DNA of 64,000 nt, taken from assembly GCF_043195135.1 (NCBI RefSeq), contig NZ_JBAFWP010000018.1, one strand, 5' to 3'. The stretch's first letter is position 1. Each line of letters starts with the position of its first letter. A model generated the notes under the pieces. It saw only the letters and a program-made list of their open reading frames with translations. It made no database searches and was not told the DNA's origin. The stretch comes from NCEH01 sp043195135 (lineage in GTDB: Bacteria > Pseudomonadota > Alphaproteobacteria > Rhizobiales > Xanthobacteraceae). Shown in pieces: positions 7,203 to 16,525 of this stretch. The position numbers and the translations under genes were made by a program.

Positions 7203-9503
7203 TCAGCGGGCGGCGGCGATGGCGGCGAAGACGGCGGCGGGGGTGGCGGGCATGTCCATCTGGCCGATGCCGTAGCGGCGCCACAAGGCATCCACCACCG
7301 CATTCATCACCGCCGGGCAGGAGCCGATGGCCCCCGCCTCGCCCGCGCCCTTCACCCCCAGCGGATTGGTGGCGCAGGGCACGTTGCGGGTTTCGAAATG
7401 GATCGGCGGCAGGTCTTCCGCCCGCGGCAGGGCATAATCCATGAAGCTCGCGGTCAAAAGCTGGCCTTCGGCATCATAGACCGTACGCTCCAGCAGCGCC
7501 TGGCCGACGCCCTGCGCCACCCCGCCATGCACCTGCCCTTCCAGCAAAGCCGGCGTGATGACGGCGCCGAAATCGTCCACGATCACGTAGGAGACAAGCT
7601 CCACCGCGCCCGTATCGGGATCGATCTCCACCTCGCAGGCGTGGGTGCCGTTGGGATAGGTGGCCTCCGGCGGGGCGAAGGCGTCCTGGGCGTTCAGCAG
7701 CTCGGGCGTGGCGGCCGGATGCACCGCCAGTTCGGCCAGCGACAGGCGACGGTCCGTGCCGGCGACTTCCACGCCGCCCGCTTCGAGCTCGATATCCCCC
7801 ACATCGGCTTCCAGCGCCTCGGCGCCCAGCTCCCGCAGGTTCTGCGCAAGCCGGCGCGCCGCCCCGGCCACCGCCGCCCCACCCACCGGAATGGAGCGCG
7901 AACCGCCGGTGCCGCCGCCGGTCTTGGTGGCGTCCGTATCGCCCTGGTGCACCACGATCTGCTCCAGGGGCACTTTCAGATGGGCGGCGGCGAGATGGGC
8001 ATAGGCGGTCTTGTGCCCCTGCCCGGTGGATTGCGTGCCGATGCGCAGGGAAACGGTGCCGTCGCCCTCCAGCCGCAGATAGGCCGGCTCCGGGGAACCG
8101 CCGCCGCAGGCCTCGATATAAGAGGCGAAGCCGAAGCCCCGCAGGCGCCCGCGCGCCTCGGACGCGGCGGCGCGTTCCGCGAACCCCGCCTTGTCCGCCA
8201 CCTCCAGCGCCCGCGTCATGTGGCCGTCGAACTCGCCGCTGTCGTACCTGCGGCCGGAACAGGTCTGGTACGGCATGGCGGAGGGCGGGATGAAATTGAG
8301 GCGCCGCAGGTCCTCCGGCGCGATCCCGGCCTCGCGCGCGGCGGCGTCCACCAGCCGCTCGATCACATAGGCGGCCTCGGGCCGGCCGGCGCCGCGATAA
8401 GCATCCACCGGCACGGTGTGGGTGTAGACGGCCCGCACCCGCACGTGAAACACGGGAATGGTGTAGAGGCCGGGCAGCATGCTCGCCCCGCCCACCGGAA
8501 TATAGGCGCCGTAATAGGCCATATAGGCGCCGAGATTGGCCAGCGTATCCACGCGCAGGGCCAGGAACCGGCCGTCCTTGTCCATGGCCAGCTCGGCGGT
8601 GGTGATGTTGTCGCGGCCGTGGCTGTCGCCCGCGAAATGCTCGCCGCGGTCGCCGATCCAGGCCACCGCCCGGTTCAGCCGGCGCGCCGCCAGCGCGGCC
8701 ATGGGATATTCGCCGAACGGGAACATCTTGGTGCCGAAGCCGCCGCCCACGTCCGGCGTCACCACGCGCAGCTCCTCGCGCGGCCAATTGAGGATCTTGT
8801 CGGCGATGGCGTCGCGCAGCAAATGGCTGCCCTGGCTGCCGAGGGTGAGGCGCACGCGGCCGCCCTCCTCCACCTCGGCGAGCACGCCGCGCGTCTCCAT
8901 GTAATTGGTGACCAAGCGATTGTTGACGAGCCGCACCTTCACCACCCGGTGCGCCGAGGCGAAGGCGGCAGTCACCCCCGCCTGGTCGCCCAATTCGCTG
9001 GTGAAGGCGATGTTGTGCGCCCGCTCCTCGAACAGAAGCGGCGCGCCGTCGGCGATCGCGGCTTCCATGTCGGCGACGGCGTCGCGCGGCTCCCAGTCGA
9101 TCTCGACGGCTTCGGCGGCGTCGCGCGCGGCGTCCAGCGTGTCGGCGACGATGAAGGCCACCGGCTCGCCCACATGGCGCACCACGCCTTCCGCCAGCAC
9201 CGGGTGATGGGGCTTCCACATATGGGCCTCGCCCACCACCGCGACGCTCGCCGCCACCGGCAGGCCGCCGCAGCCCGCGAAATCATCGGCGGTCAGCACC
9301 AGGTGAACGCCCGGCATGGCCTTGACCGCATCGAGATCGCCGAAGGCGAAGCGCGCATGGGCATAAGGCGAGCGCAGCACATAGCCCTGCAACGCCCCCG
9401 CCCGCGCCGCGATGTCCCCGACATAGCGGCCGGCGCCGGTGAGCAAAGCGGGATCTTCCAGGCGGGTGAAGGGCTGGCCGTGGCCGAACTTGAGGGCAGT
9501 CAT
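7203..9503 (-). CDS. molybdenum hydroxylase large subunit (xanthine dehydrogenase / CoxL form II family)
   Basis: A 766-residue protein of the Mo-molybdopterin cytosine dinucleotide family (carbon monoxide, aldehyde and xanthine dehydrogenases). The a/b hammerhead domain is at about 15-125 (LLTGAGRYVGDI, LRSPYAHARF). The active-site loop reads AYRGAGR, the form II type rather than the AYxCSFR of genuine CO dehydrogenase, so CO oxidation is unlikely. GTQSTGQGHKTAYAH and the catalytic glutamate motif GVKGAGEAGAIGS near the C-terminus are present. The small [2Fe-2S] and medium FAD subunits normally encoded beside it are absent, so it either borrows them or uses another electron carrier. An alternative start lies at 9518. 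Confidence 0.9.
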   Translation of the reverse strand: MTALKFGHGQPFTRLEDPALLTGAGRYVGDIAARAGALQGYVLRSPYAHARFAFGDLDAVKAMPGVHLVLTADDFAGCGGLPVAASVAVVGEAHMWKPHHPVLAEGVVRHVGEPVAFIVADTLDAARDAAEAVEIDWEPRDAVADMEAAIADGAPLLFEERAHNIAFTSELGDQAGVTAAFASAHRVVKVRLVNNRLVTNYMETRGVLAEVEEGGRVRLTLGSQGSHLLRDAIADKILNWPREELRVVTPDVGGGFGTKMFPFGEYPMAALAARRLNRAVAWIGDRGEHFAGDSHGRDNITTAELAMDKDGRFLALRVDTLANLGAYMAYYGAYIPVGGASMLPGLYTIPVFHVRVRAVYTHTVPVDAYRGAGRPEAAYVIERLVDAAAREAGIAPEDLRRLNFIPPSAMPYQTCSGRRYDSGEFDGHMTRALEVADKAGFAERAAASEARGRLRGFGFASYIEACGGGSPEPAYLRLEGDGTVSLRIGTQSTGQGHKTAYAHLAAAHLKVPLEQIVVHQGDTDATKTGGGTGGSRSIPVGGAAVAGAARRLAQNLRELGAEALEADVGDIELEAGGVEVAGTDRRLSLAELAVHPAATPELLNAQDAFAPPEATYPNGTHACEVEIDPDTGAVELVSYVIVDDFGAVITPALLEGQVHGGVAQGVGQALLERTVYDAEGQLLTASFMDYALPRAEDLPPIHFETRNVPCATNPLGVKGAGEAGAIGSCPAVMNAVVDALWRRYGIGQMDMPATPAAVFAAIAAAR

Positions 9504-9725
9504 GCAACATCGCTCCATGCGCGCCGGGCGGCGAAGGCGAAAAGGTGCGCGGCCAGCGCCCGCTCGCGACAGCGCCGCCGCGCACGACCGGCCGGCGGCG
9601 GCGCCGGCGAAGGGACAAGCGGGGCGGCGGGACACGAACGGGGCGGGACGCTCTTCGAGCAAATGGTCACCCCGCCGCCCGGGCGCAAGCGCGAGCGGCG
9701 TGGGCTGTGCGGCGCACCATAACCC

Positions 9726-10478
9726 TCAGGCGCGGGCGCGCGCCAGATCCGCCACCATCTGTGCCACCGCCGCGCGCGCCGCCTCCACCACCTGCGGATC
9801 GCGCGAGCGCACGACGATATTGGTGTTGGGCCCGCTCTCGTCGAAGAACGGATAGGAGCCGATGGTCGCCTCGGGATATTGCGCGGCGATGGCTTTCAGG
9901 GGCGCAGCGATATCGCCCTCGCGCGCATCGGCGCGCACGGTCTGCGACAGCATGGGCGCGTTGGAGCGCAGGGTGGGGATGATCTCCTCCAGCATCGCCT
10001 GCATGATGCGCGGCACGCCGGCCATCACATACACATTGCCGATGTTGAAGCCGGGCGCCTTGGACACCGAATTGACCACCAGCGCGGCGCCGGCGGGAAT
10101 GCGCGCCATGCGCAGGCGCGCTTCGTTGAGGTCCTTCTCGGCGATATATTCCAGCAGCATGGCGCGGGCGCGCGGATCCACGTCGATGCTGACGCCGAAC
10201 GCCTTGGCCACCGCGTCCGCCGTGATGTCGTCGTGGGTGGGGCCGATGCCGCCGGTGGTGAAGACGTAGGTGTAGCGCGCGCGCAAGGCGTTCAGCGCCG
10301 CAACGATGTCGTCCTCCACGTCCGAGACCACCCGCACCTCCCGCAGATCGACGCCCGCTTCGGTGAGTCGCTCGGCGATATGGCCGATATTCTTGTCCTT
10401 GGTCCGGCCGGAGAGGATTTCATCGCCGATCACCAGGAGAGCCGCGCTGACAATTTGCGCGCCGAGTGCTTCGCTCAT
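9726..10478 (-). CDS. CinA-N/MoaB-type molybdopterin-binding domain protein
   Basis: A 250-residue protein. The MoCF_biosynth fold is visible in ALLVIGDEILSGRTKDKN and the FTTGGIGPTHDDITADAVAKAFG signature, followed by a CinA-like middle domain (NSVSKAPGFNIGNVYVMAGVP). The C-terminal nicotinamide-deamidase domain of full-length CinA is missing, so it belongs to the short family labelled competence/damage-inducible protein A. The chosen ATG at 10478 removes a weak 10-residue extension. It lies next to a molybdenum enzyme gene, which may or may not be meaningful. It is divergent from the ATP-grasp operon. Confidence 0.87.
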   Translation of the reverse strand: MSEALGAQIVSAALLVIGDEILSGRTKDKNIGHIAERLTEAGVDLREVRVVSDVEDDIVAALNALRARYTYVFTTGGIGPTHDDITADAVAKAFGVSIDVDPRARAMLLEYIAEKDLNEARLRMARIPAGAALVVNSVSKAPGFNIGNVYVMAGVPRIMQAMLEEIIPTLRSNAPMLSQTVRADAREGDIAAPLKAIAAQYPEATIGSYPFFDESGPNTNIVVRSRDPQVVEAARAAVAQMVADLARARA

Positions 10479-10639
10479 GTCGCCTTCCCTTGCACCGCCC
10501 GATGACAATCGGCGGATTTTTGCCTAAAACTTAGCCATTGCCATTCCGCCGCAGAGGCGAAGGGTGGACTTGCTGCCATTATCTCTTCCTTGGCACGATG
10601 TTTGTACATAGGATTCGATCAAGCGGAGTGGCAGTCCCA

Positions 10640-12055
10640 ATGCGGCGCGCGTTCGACGAGATGTCCTGTGAAGACGGCACGGTCCGTCAGGCTTATGATT
10701 CGCTCAATCGGTGGTTGAGCAAGGTTCCGCACGAGGTTCTCGACCAGCGCCGGAAGGAGGCGGAGTTCATTTTCCGGCGCATCGGAATCACGTTCGCCGT
10801 CTATGGCGAGCAGAATGCGCAAGAGCGGCTGATCCCGTTCGACATCGTTCCCCGCATCATCACCAACGAGGAATGGGGCCGCCTCGCGAAGGGGCTGGAG
10901 CAGCGCGTCAAGGCGCTGAACATGTATATCAGCGACGTCTACGGCAAGCGTGAAGTGCTCAAGGCCGGCGTGGTGCCGGAGGATCTGGTCTATCAAAATC
11001 CCGCCTTCCGGCCGGAGATGAACGGCCAGCGCGTGCCGCACAACGTCTATGTGCACATCGCCGGCATCGACATCGTGCGCACCGACCCCGACACCTTCTA
11101 CGTGCTGGAGGACAATGCCCGCACGCCGTCCGGCGTCTCCTACATGCTGGAGAACCGGGAAATCATGCTGCGCCTGTTCCCCGAGCTGTTCGCGCAGCAT
11201 CGCGTGGCGCCGGTGGAGAAATATGCCGACGACCTGCTGGCCACCCTGCGCTCGCTCGCCCCGCGCGGCGGCAACGAGCCCAACGTCGCGATCCTGACCC
11301 CCGGCATCTATAATTCGGCTTATTACGAACACTCCTTCCTGGCCGACAAGCTGGGCGTCGATCTGGTCGAGGGCCGCGACCTGTTCGTGAAGGACAATGT
11401 GGTGTTCATGCGCACCACCGAGGGTCCGAAACGCGTGGACGTGATCTATCGCCGCCTCGACGACGATTTCATCGATCCCCTCGCCTTCCGGCCCGACAGC
11501 GTGCTCGGCGTGCCGGGGCTGATGAGCGCCTATCTCTCCGGCAATGTCACGCTGACCAATGCGGTGGGCACCGGGGTTGCGGACGACAAGGCCGTCTACA
11601 GCTACATGCCGGACATCATCCGCTTCTATCTCGGCGAGGAACCCCTGCTGCCGAACGTGCCGACCTGGCGCTGCCGCGAGCCGGAGCATCTCGCCTATGT
11701 GCTCGATCATCTGAGCGAGCTGGTGGTGAAGGAAGTGCACGGCTCGGGCGGCTACGGCATGCTTGTGGGGCCCATGGCCGACAAGGCGCAGATCGAGATC
11801 TTCCGCGCCAAGCTGAAGCACGACCCGGCCAATTTCATCGCCCAGCCGACGCTTGCCCTTTCCACCTGCCCGACGCTGGTGGAAAAAGGCATCGCGCCGC
11901 GCCACGTGGACCTGCGGCCGTTCATCCTGACCGGCAGCGACAAGGTGCGCATCGTGCCGGGCGGGCTGACCCGCGTCGCCATGAAGGAGGGATCGCTGGT
12001 GGTCAATTCCAGCCAGGGCGGCGGCACCAAGGACACCTGGGTTCTCGACGCCTGA
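10640..12055 (+). CDS. circularly permuted ATP-grasp type 2 protein (COG2308)
   Basis: About 471 residues if the ATG at 10640 is used; in-frame ATGs lie at 10598 and 10538. The family features are RRIGITFAVYG, RIITNEEWGRLAKGLEQRVKALN, YVLEDNARTPSGVSYMLENR and the C-terminal VNSSQGGGTKDTWVL with basic and acidic ATP/Mg ligands. These proteins are predicted peptide or amide ligases and almost always sit with an alpha-E protein and a transglutaminase, as here. That suggests an ATP-dependent peptide-modification system; no substrate is established for this family to my knowledge. It is first gene of a three-gene operon. Confidence 0.92.
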   Translation: MRRAFDEMSCEDGTVRQAYDSLNRWLSKVPHEVLDQRRKEAEFIFRRIGITFAVYGEQNAQERLIPFDIVPRIITNEEWGRLAKGLEQRVKALNMYISDVYGKREVLKAGVVPEDLVYQNPAFRPEMNGQRVPHNVYVHIAGIDIVRTDPDTFYVLEDNARTPSGVSYMLENREIMLRLFPELFAQHRVAPVEKYADDLLATLRSLAPRGGNEPNVAILTPGIYNSAYYEHSFLADKLGVDLVEGRDLFVKDNVVFMRTTEGPKRVDVIYRRLDDDFIDPLAFRPDSVLGVPGLMSAYLSGNVTLTNAVGTGVADDKAVYSYMPDIIRFYLGEEPLLPNVPTWRCREPEHLAYVLDHLSELVVKEVHGSGGYGMLVGPMADKAQIEIFRAKLKHDPANFIAQPTLALSTCPTLVEKGIAPRHVDLRPFILTGSDKVRIVPGGLTRVAMKEGSLVVNSSQGGGTKDTWVLDA

Positions 12056-12128
12056 ACCGCGGCTTCGACATGTCTCGCGGTGCCGCACCCGCGGCACCCT
12101 TCTCATCCTTCTGCCAGATGGGCTGACC

Positions 12129-13079
12129 ATGCTCTCCCGCACCGCCGAAAACCTCTATTGGCTGTCGCGCTATGTGGAGCGCGCCGATTGTCTCGCGCGT
12201 ATCCTCGATGTCGCCCAGCGCCTGTCCTACACCCCGGTGCCCGCCGAGGGGCCGACCAACGAATGGGGCTCGGCCGTGCTCACCGCCGGCTGCGCCGAGG
12301 AATTCATCGCCCGCCACGGGCCGCTGGAGGAGGCCAACGAGGACCATGTGGTCTCCTTCCTCGCCTTCGACCTCGACAATCCCAGCTCCATCCGCAACTG
12401 CTTCGAGGTCGCGCGCACCAATGCGCGGTCCGTGCGCACCGCGCTCACCTCGGAGATGTGGGACGTCATCAATTCCTCCTGGATCGAGCTGCGCTCGTTC
12501 CCCGACAAGGCGCTGAGCCGGGAGGAGCTGGCGCGGTTCCTGGCGTTCGTGAAGGAAACCTCGCTGCGCTTCGACGGCGCCACCTTCCGCACCATGCTGC
12601 GCAACGACGCCTATTGGTTCACCCGCGCCGGCGCCCATGTGGAACGTGCCGACAACACCGCGCGCATCCTGGATGTGAAATACCATGTGCTGCTGCCCGA
12701 GCAGGAGCATGTGGGCGGGCCGCTGGACTATTTCCAATGGGCCTCGATCCTGCGCTCGGTCTCCGCGCTCACGGCGTTCCACTGGGTGTATCGCGACAGC
12801 GTGAAGCCCTGGCTCGTGGCCGATCTTTTGATCCTCAACCGCGCCATGCCGCGCTCGCTCGCGAGCTGCTACGACAATCTCTCGCGCTGCCTGGACGACA
12901 TCGCCGGCGCCTATGGCCGGCAGGGTCCCGCCCAGCGGCTCGCGCGAACCACCCAGGCGCGGCTGTCAAACCGGACCATCGAGGATATCTTCCAGAGCGG
13001 CCTGCACGAGTTCATCAGTGAGTTCATCACCGACAACAACAAGCTGGCCGCCGAGATCACGGAACAATATCTCGTCTGA
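12129..13079 (+). CDS. alpha-E domain protein (COG2307)
   Basis: A 316-residue, mostly helical protein with the classic N-terminus MLSRTAENLYWLSRYVERAD and the internal repeats AHVERADNTARILDVKY and ADLLILNRAMPRSL. It is the constant partner of the permuted ATP-grasp proteins and may carry or hold the ligase substrate; its function is experimentally open. It lies 73 bp after the ATP-grasp gene and 45 bp before the transglutaminase-like gene, consistent with one operon. Confidence 0.92.
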   Translation: MLSRTAENLYWLSRYVERADCLARILDVAQRLSYTPVPAEGPTNEWGSAVLTAGCAEEFIARHGPLEEANEDHVVSFLAFDLDNPSSIRNCFEVARTNARSVRTALTSEMWDVINSSWIELRSFPDKALSREELARFLAFVKETSLRFDGATFRTMLRNDAYWFTRAGAHVERADNTARILDVKYHVLLPEQEHVGGPLDYFQWASILRSVSALTAFHWVYRDSVKPWLVADLLILNRAMPRSLASCYDNLSRCLDDIAGAYGRQGPAQRLARTTQARLSNRTIEDIFQSGLHEFISEFITDNNKLAAEITEQYLV

Positions 13080-13124
13080 CGGCTCCCTTTGCCGATCAGG
13101 ATTGGATGAGGCGAGGGCAGAACA

Positions 13125-13952
13125 ATGCGGGTTCGCATTTACCATCAGATCATCCACAAGCTGGAACCGGGGCTGCGGATCGCCACGGCCACCATCAAGC
13201 TCACACCCCGCAATCACGAAGGCCAGCACATCGTGCGCTGGCCGCTGGACGTGCACCCCGACTGCCGCCTCTATTCCCACGAGGATGCGTTCGGCAACCT
13301 GTGCCACACCTTCTCCGTCGAGGGGCCGCTGGAGCAGATCACCTTGCTCGCCGAGGGCGACGTGGAGACCCGCGACATGACCGGCGTGGTCCGCGGCACG
13401 GTGGAGCGCTTCCCGCCGTCCCTGTTCCTGCGGCAGACCGATTTCACCGTTCCGGACGCGAAGATCGAGGCCCTGGCGGCGCAGGCGGCCGATGCCGACG
13501 GCCCGCTCGCCCAGGCCCATGCCCTGATGGCGCTGGTGCATGACGCCATCGAGGAAATTCCCGTCGAAAGCGCGGCCTTGGCGCGCGCGGCCGCCGCCGT
13601 GCTCGCGGGCGGCGAAGGCACGTCGGGGGAAATCGCCCATGTCTTCACCGCCGCCGCGCGCCACCTGCGCATCCCGGCGCGGCACATCTCCGGCTATGCG
13701 ACGCAGGACGACGAGCCCGGCACCGCCCGCGAATGGGCGGAAGTGCATGTGCCCAAGCTCGGCTGGGTGGCGTTCGACTGCGGGCGCAAGGTCTGCGCCA
13801 CGGAAGAGCATGTGCGGGTGGCGGTGGCGCTGGATTCCCTCGGCGTCGCTCCGGTGCGCGGCACCGGCATCAACGCCAGCACGGAAGCCACGGCCAATGC
13901 CGTCACCTATGCCGCGCGCCACGGCCAGAGCCAGAGCCAGACCCAGGAATGA
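13125..13952 (+). CDS. transglutaminase-like protein with altered catalytic residues
   Basis: A 275-residue protein. The N-terminal beta-rich bacterial transglutaminase-like domain is at about 1-95 (IRVYH-type opening, PSLFLRQTDFT), and the transglutaminase core at about 135-235. The core is recognisable from HVFTAAARHLRIPARHISGY, REWAEVHVPKLGWVAFD and the C-terminal ATEEHVRVAVALD. The residue expected to be the nucleophilic Cys is Ser167 (GTSGEIAH where relatives have GVCQDHAH), and the catalytic His position is Arg202 (REWAE instead of HAWAE). Asp218 is retained. It is therefore probably a binding or structural paralogue, not an active protease or transglutaminase. It is last in the ATP-grasp / alpha-E operon. 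Confidence 0.88.
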   Translation: MRVRIYHQIIHKLEPGLRIATATIKLTPRNHEGQHIVRWPLDVHPDCRLYSHEDAFGNLCHTFSVEGPLEQITLLAEGDVETRDMTGVVRGTVERFPPSLFLRQTDFTVPDAKIEALAAQAADADGPLAQAHALMALVHDAIEEIPVESAALARAAAAVLAGGEGTSGEIAHVFTAAARHLRIPARHISGYATQDDEPGTAREWAEVHVPKLGWVAFDCGRKVCATEEHVRVAVALDSLGVAPVRGTGINASTEATANAVTYAARHGQSQSQTQE

Positions 13953-14116
13953 ACGGGGGGTGAACGGGGAATGATCCGGACACGGCACCGAACCGGCGGC
14001 GCCGCGCGGATCGCGGGCTGGCGGGTCCCGGCACCCCCGCGCCCGCCCCTTTGGGCTTGACCCCGGACGCATCCCTTGCGATGCGGGCGCACCATATCCG
14101 GCACCGGGAGGCATTC

Positions 14117-14551
14117 ATGAGCGAGACGCCCGCCTACGATCCCGCCAATATCTTCGCCAAGATCCTGCGCGGCGAGCTGCCGGCGCACAAGGTCTATGAA
14201 GACGACCGCGCCCTGGTCTTCCTCGACATCATGCCGCGCGCCCCCGGCCATGCGCTGGTGATTCCCAAGGCCCCCGCCCGCAACATCCTGGACATCGCGC
14301 CCGACGACCTCACTTATGTGGCCCGGATCGCCCAGAAGGTCGCCAAGGCCGCGATGACGGTGTTCGCGGCGGACGGCATCACGGTGCAGCAGTTCAACGA
14401 GGCCGCCGGCGGGCAGGAGGTGTTCCACCTGCATGTGCACGTCATCCCGCGCCACGCGGGCGTCGCGCTGAAGCCGCCGGTCTCCTTCCGGGAAGACAAT
14501 GCGGTGCTGGCGGACCAGGCGGCGAAGCTCAAGGCAGAACTCGCCCGGTGA
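14117..14551 (+). CDS. HIT-family nucleotide hydrolase
   Basis: A 144-residue histidine-triad protein with the catalytic motif HLHVHVIP (His104, His106, His108) and the N-terminal IFAKILRGELPAHKVYEDD typical of the HINT/PKCI branch. These enzymes hydrolyse AMP-lysine or adenylated metabolites. The ATG at 14117 follows a GGGAGG ribosome site, and longer readings upstream are not supported. Its stop overlaps the GTG of the beta-RFAP synthase gene (GTGA), so it is coupled to the H4MPT cluster. Confidence 0.94.
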   Translation: MSETPAYDPANIFAKILRGELPAHKVYEDDRALVFLDIMPRAPGHALVIPKAPARNILDIAPDDLTYVARIAQKVAKAAMTVFAADGITVQQFNEAAGGQEVFHLHVHVIPRHAGVALKPPVSFREDNAVLADQAAKLKAELAR

Positions 14552-15546
14552 GCGCGCGCCGCGCCGCCCCCGGCGCCGGCGTGCGCATCCATGCGCCGGC
14601 GCGGCTGCATCTCGGCTTTCTCGACCTCGGCGGCGCGCTGGGCCGGCGTTTCGGCAGCCTCGGCCTGACCCTGGAGGCGCCGGAAACATGCCTGCGCATC
14701 GCGGTGGCGGAGCGCGATGGCGTCGCGGGTGCCGACGCCGATCGCGCGGCGCGGGCGCGGGACCTGGTGCGCGCGGCGCTTGGCATCGACCTGCCGCTGG
14801 ATCTCGTGGTCGAGCATGCGCTTCCGGCCCATGGCGGCCTCGGCTCCGGCACCCAGCTGGCGCTTTCGGTGGCGATGGGCGTGGCACGCCTTGCCGGGCG
14901 TCCGCTGGAGGTGCGCGACGCCGCCCGCCTGCTGGGGCGCGGGCGGCGCTCGGCCATCGGCATCGGCGCCTTCGAGACCGGCGGCGTGATTCTCGATGGC
15001 GGCAAGCCCCTGCATGCAACCGCGCCGGACGTGGGCGCCGCGCCGCCCATTCTCGCCCGCCTGCCGGTGCCGGAGGCCTGGCGCATCCTGCTGGTGTTCG
15101 ATGCCGCGAAATCCGGCCTTTCCGGCGAGGCCGAGACCCGCGCCATGGAGACGCTCCCGCCGTTCGCCCAATCGCTCGCGGCCCATCTGTGCCATCTGGT
15201 GCTGATGCAGGCGCTGCCCGCCCTTGCGGAAGGCGACGCGGCGGGGTTCGGCGAGGCGGTCGGCGCCGTGCAGAAACATCTGGGCGACCATTATGCCGCG
15301 GCCCAGGGGGGCGGCCGCCACACCAGCGCGGATGTCGCCCACGCCCTTGCCTTTGTTGAGGAAAACGGGATTTCCGGGGTCGGCCAGACGTCCTGGGGGC
15401 CGACCGGATTCGCGATCCTGGAGAGCGCCGCGCGCGGCGAAGCGCTTTTGCAGGCGTTGCGCACCCGCTATGCTAACCGCGCGAACCTCTCGTTCGCATG
15501 CGTGCGGGGAAACAACCGCGGCGCCACGATCGTCGATCTGCCCTAG
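14548..15546 (+). CDS. beta-ribofuranosylaminobenzene 5'-phosphate synthase
   Basis: Beta-RFAP synthase condenses 4-hydroxybenzoate or p-aminobenzoate with PRPP in the first committed step of methanopterin synthesis. The 332-residue GHMP-kinase-like protein shows RIHAPARLHLGFLDL at the N-terminus and the glycine-rich loop PAHGGLGSGTQLALSV at about 92-107, plus GRGRRSAIGIGAFETGG, all family hallmarks. The start is GTG, overlapping the HIT gene stop. It is the first clear cofactor gene of the H4MPT cluster. Confidence 0.95.
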   Translation: MSARRAAPGAGVRIHAPARLHLGFLDLGGALGRRFGSLGLTLEAPETCLRIAVAERDGVAGADADRAARARDLVRAALGIDLPLDLVVEHALPAHGGLGSGTQLALSVAMGVARLAGRPLEVRDAARLLGRGRRSAIGIGAFETGGVILDGGKPLHATAPDVGAAPPILARLPVPEAWRILLVFDAAKSGLSGEAETRAMETLPPFAQSLAAHLCHLVLMQALPALAEGDAAGFGEAVGAVQKHLGDHYAAAQGGGRHTSADVAHALAFVEENGISGVGQTSWGPTGFAILESAARGEALLQALRTRYANRANLSFACVRGNNRGATIVDLP

Positions 15547-15609
15547 GCGGTTCGACCCTTACGGCGCGGCCACCCGCTTTCCTGTTTCCCCGGACGGAGC
15601 AAGACGGCC

Positions 15610-16521
15610 ATGGCCACCGCCGCCCCCATTCTGCACCTGATTTCCCCCCTGCCCCACGTCAGCCCGTTCGATGTGAACATGGCGGTGGACGCCGGCTATG
15701 CCCACCTCATGCCCTATTCCAACGTGGCGCTGGAGCAGGTCCGCGACCTGACGCAGGACATGATGTTCTCCCGCGCGCCGGATGCTGCGCCGCGCACCGG
15801 CCTGTTCATCGGCGGCAAGGATGCGGGCCTCGCGCTCGACATGGCAGACGCGGCGCGGGCGGCGCTGTTTCCCCCGTTCGAGATTTCGATCTTTCCCGAT
15901 CCCGCCGGCTCATTCACCACCGCCGCCGCCATGGTGGCCTTGGTGGAGCAGGAAGCCGCGCGGCGCGGCGCGCCGGGCCTTACGGGCGCGCGGGTGCAGG
16001 TCTATGGCGCCACGGGCGTCGTCGGCGGCATCGCCGCGGTGATGGCGGCGAAGGCGGGCGCGCAGGTGATTCTGGTCGGCCATCGCGACATCGCCAGCGT
16101 CGCCACCAAGGCGGACGATTTCCACGAGCGGTTCGGCGTCGCCCTCTCCGCCGTGGCGGCCCGCACCGACGGGGAAAAGCACGCCCTGGTGGGCGAGGCG
16201 GACGTGATTCTCGCCGCGGGCCGGGCCGGCGTGGAAATCCTCTCGGCCGCGCACCTCGCCTCCGCGCGGGAGCTGAAGGTCGCCGCCGACGTGAATGCGG
16301 TGCCGCCCGCCGGCATCGCCGGGCTCGGCCCCCATGACAAGGGCATCGCATTGCCTCATGGTGTCGGCATCGGAGCCCTCGCCATCGGCAATCTGAAATA
16401 CCGGGTCCAGCATGCGTTGCTCCGGCGCCTGCACCAAACCGACACGGCCCTCTTCATCGGCCTCGACGAGGCCTTCGCGCTGGCCAGAGAGATGGCCGCG
16501 GCGTTGCAAACTGCGGGTTGA
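15610..16521 (+). CDS. mtdB: methylene-tetrahydromethanopterin dehydrogenase MtdB
   Basis: MtdB oxidises methylene-H4MPT to methenyl-H4MPT with NAD(P) in the cytoplasmic formaldehyde-oxidation route of methylotrophs. The 303-residue protein opens with ILHLISPLPHVSPFDVNMAVD, a strong family signature. A Rossmann nucleotide-binding segment follows at about 122-150 (RVQVYGATGVVGGIAAVMAAK), and a conserved C-terminus includes GIGALAIGNLKYRVQHALL. The ribosome site GGAGCAAG lies upstream. The next gene starts 4 bp after its stop. Confidence 0.96.
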   Translation: MATAAPILHLISPLPHVSPFDVNMAVDAGYAHLMPYSNVALEQVRDLTQDMMFSRAPDAAPRTGLFIGGKDAGLALDMADAARAALFPPFEISIFPDPAGSFTTAAAMVALVEQEAARRGAPGLTGARVQVYGATGVVGGIAAVMAAKAGAQVILVGHRDIASVATKADDFHERFGVALSAVAARTDGEKHALVGEADVILAAGRAGVEILSAAHLASARELKVAADVNAVPPAGIAGLGPHDKGIALPHGVGIGALAIGNLKYRVQHALLRRLHQTDTALFIGLDEAFALAREMAAALQTAG

Positions 16522-16525
16522 GCTT

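Noticed and set aside
8446..8461. Second parS-like word around GCACGTGAAACAC
   Set aside because: Only the right half matches parS, the left half differs at several positions and it lies within coding sequence.
7203..9503. Carbon monoxide dehydrogenase (CoxL form I)
   Set aside because: The active-site loop reads AYRGAGR and not AYxCSFR, and CoxM/CoxS are absent, so CO oxidation is not supported.
6906..9722. 938-codon plus-strand open frame opposite the molybdenum hydroxylase
   Set aside because: Shadow frame of a high-GC gene; the minus-strand product has clear motifs and this one has none.
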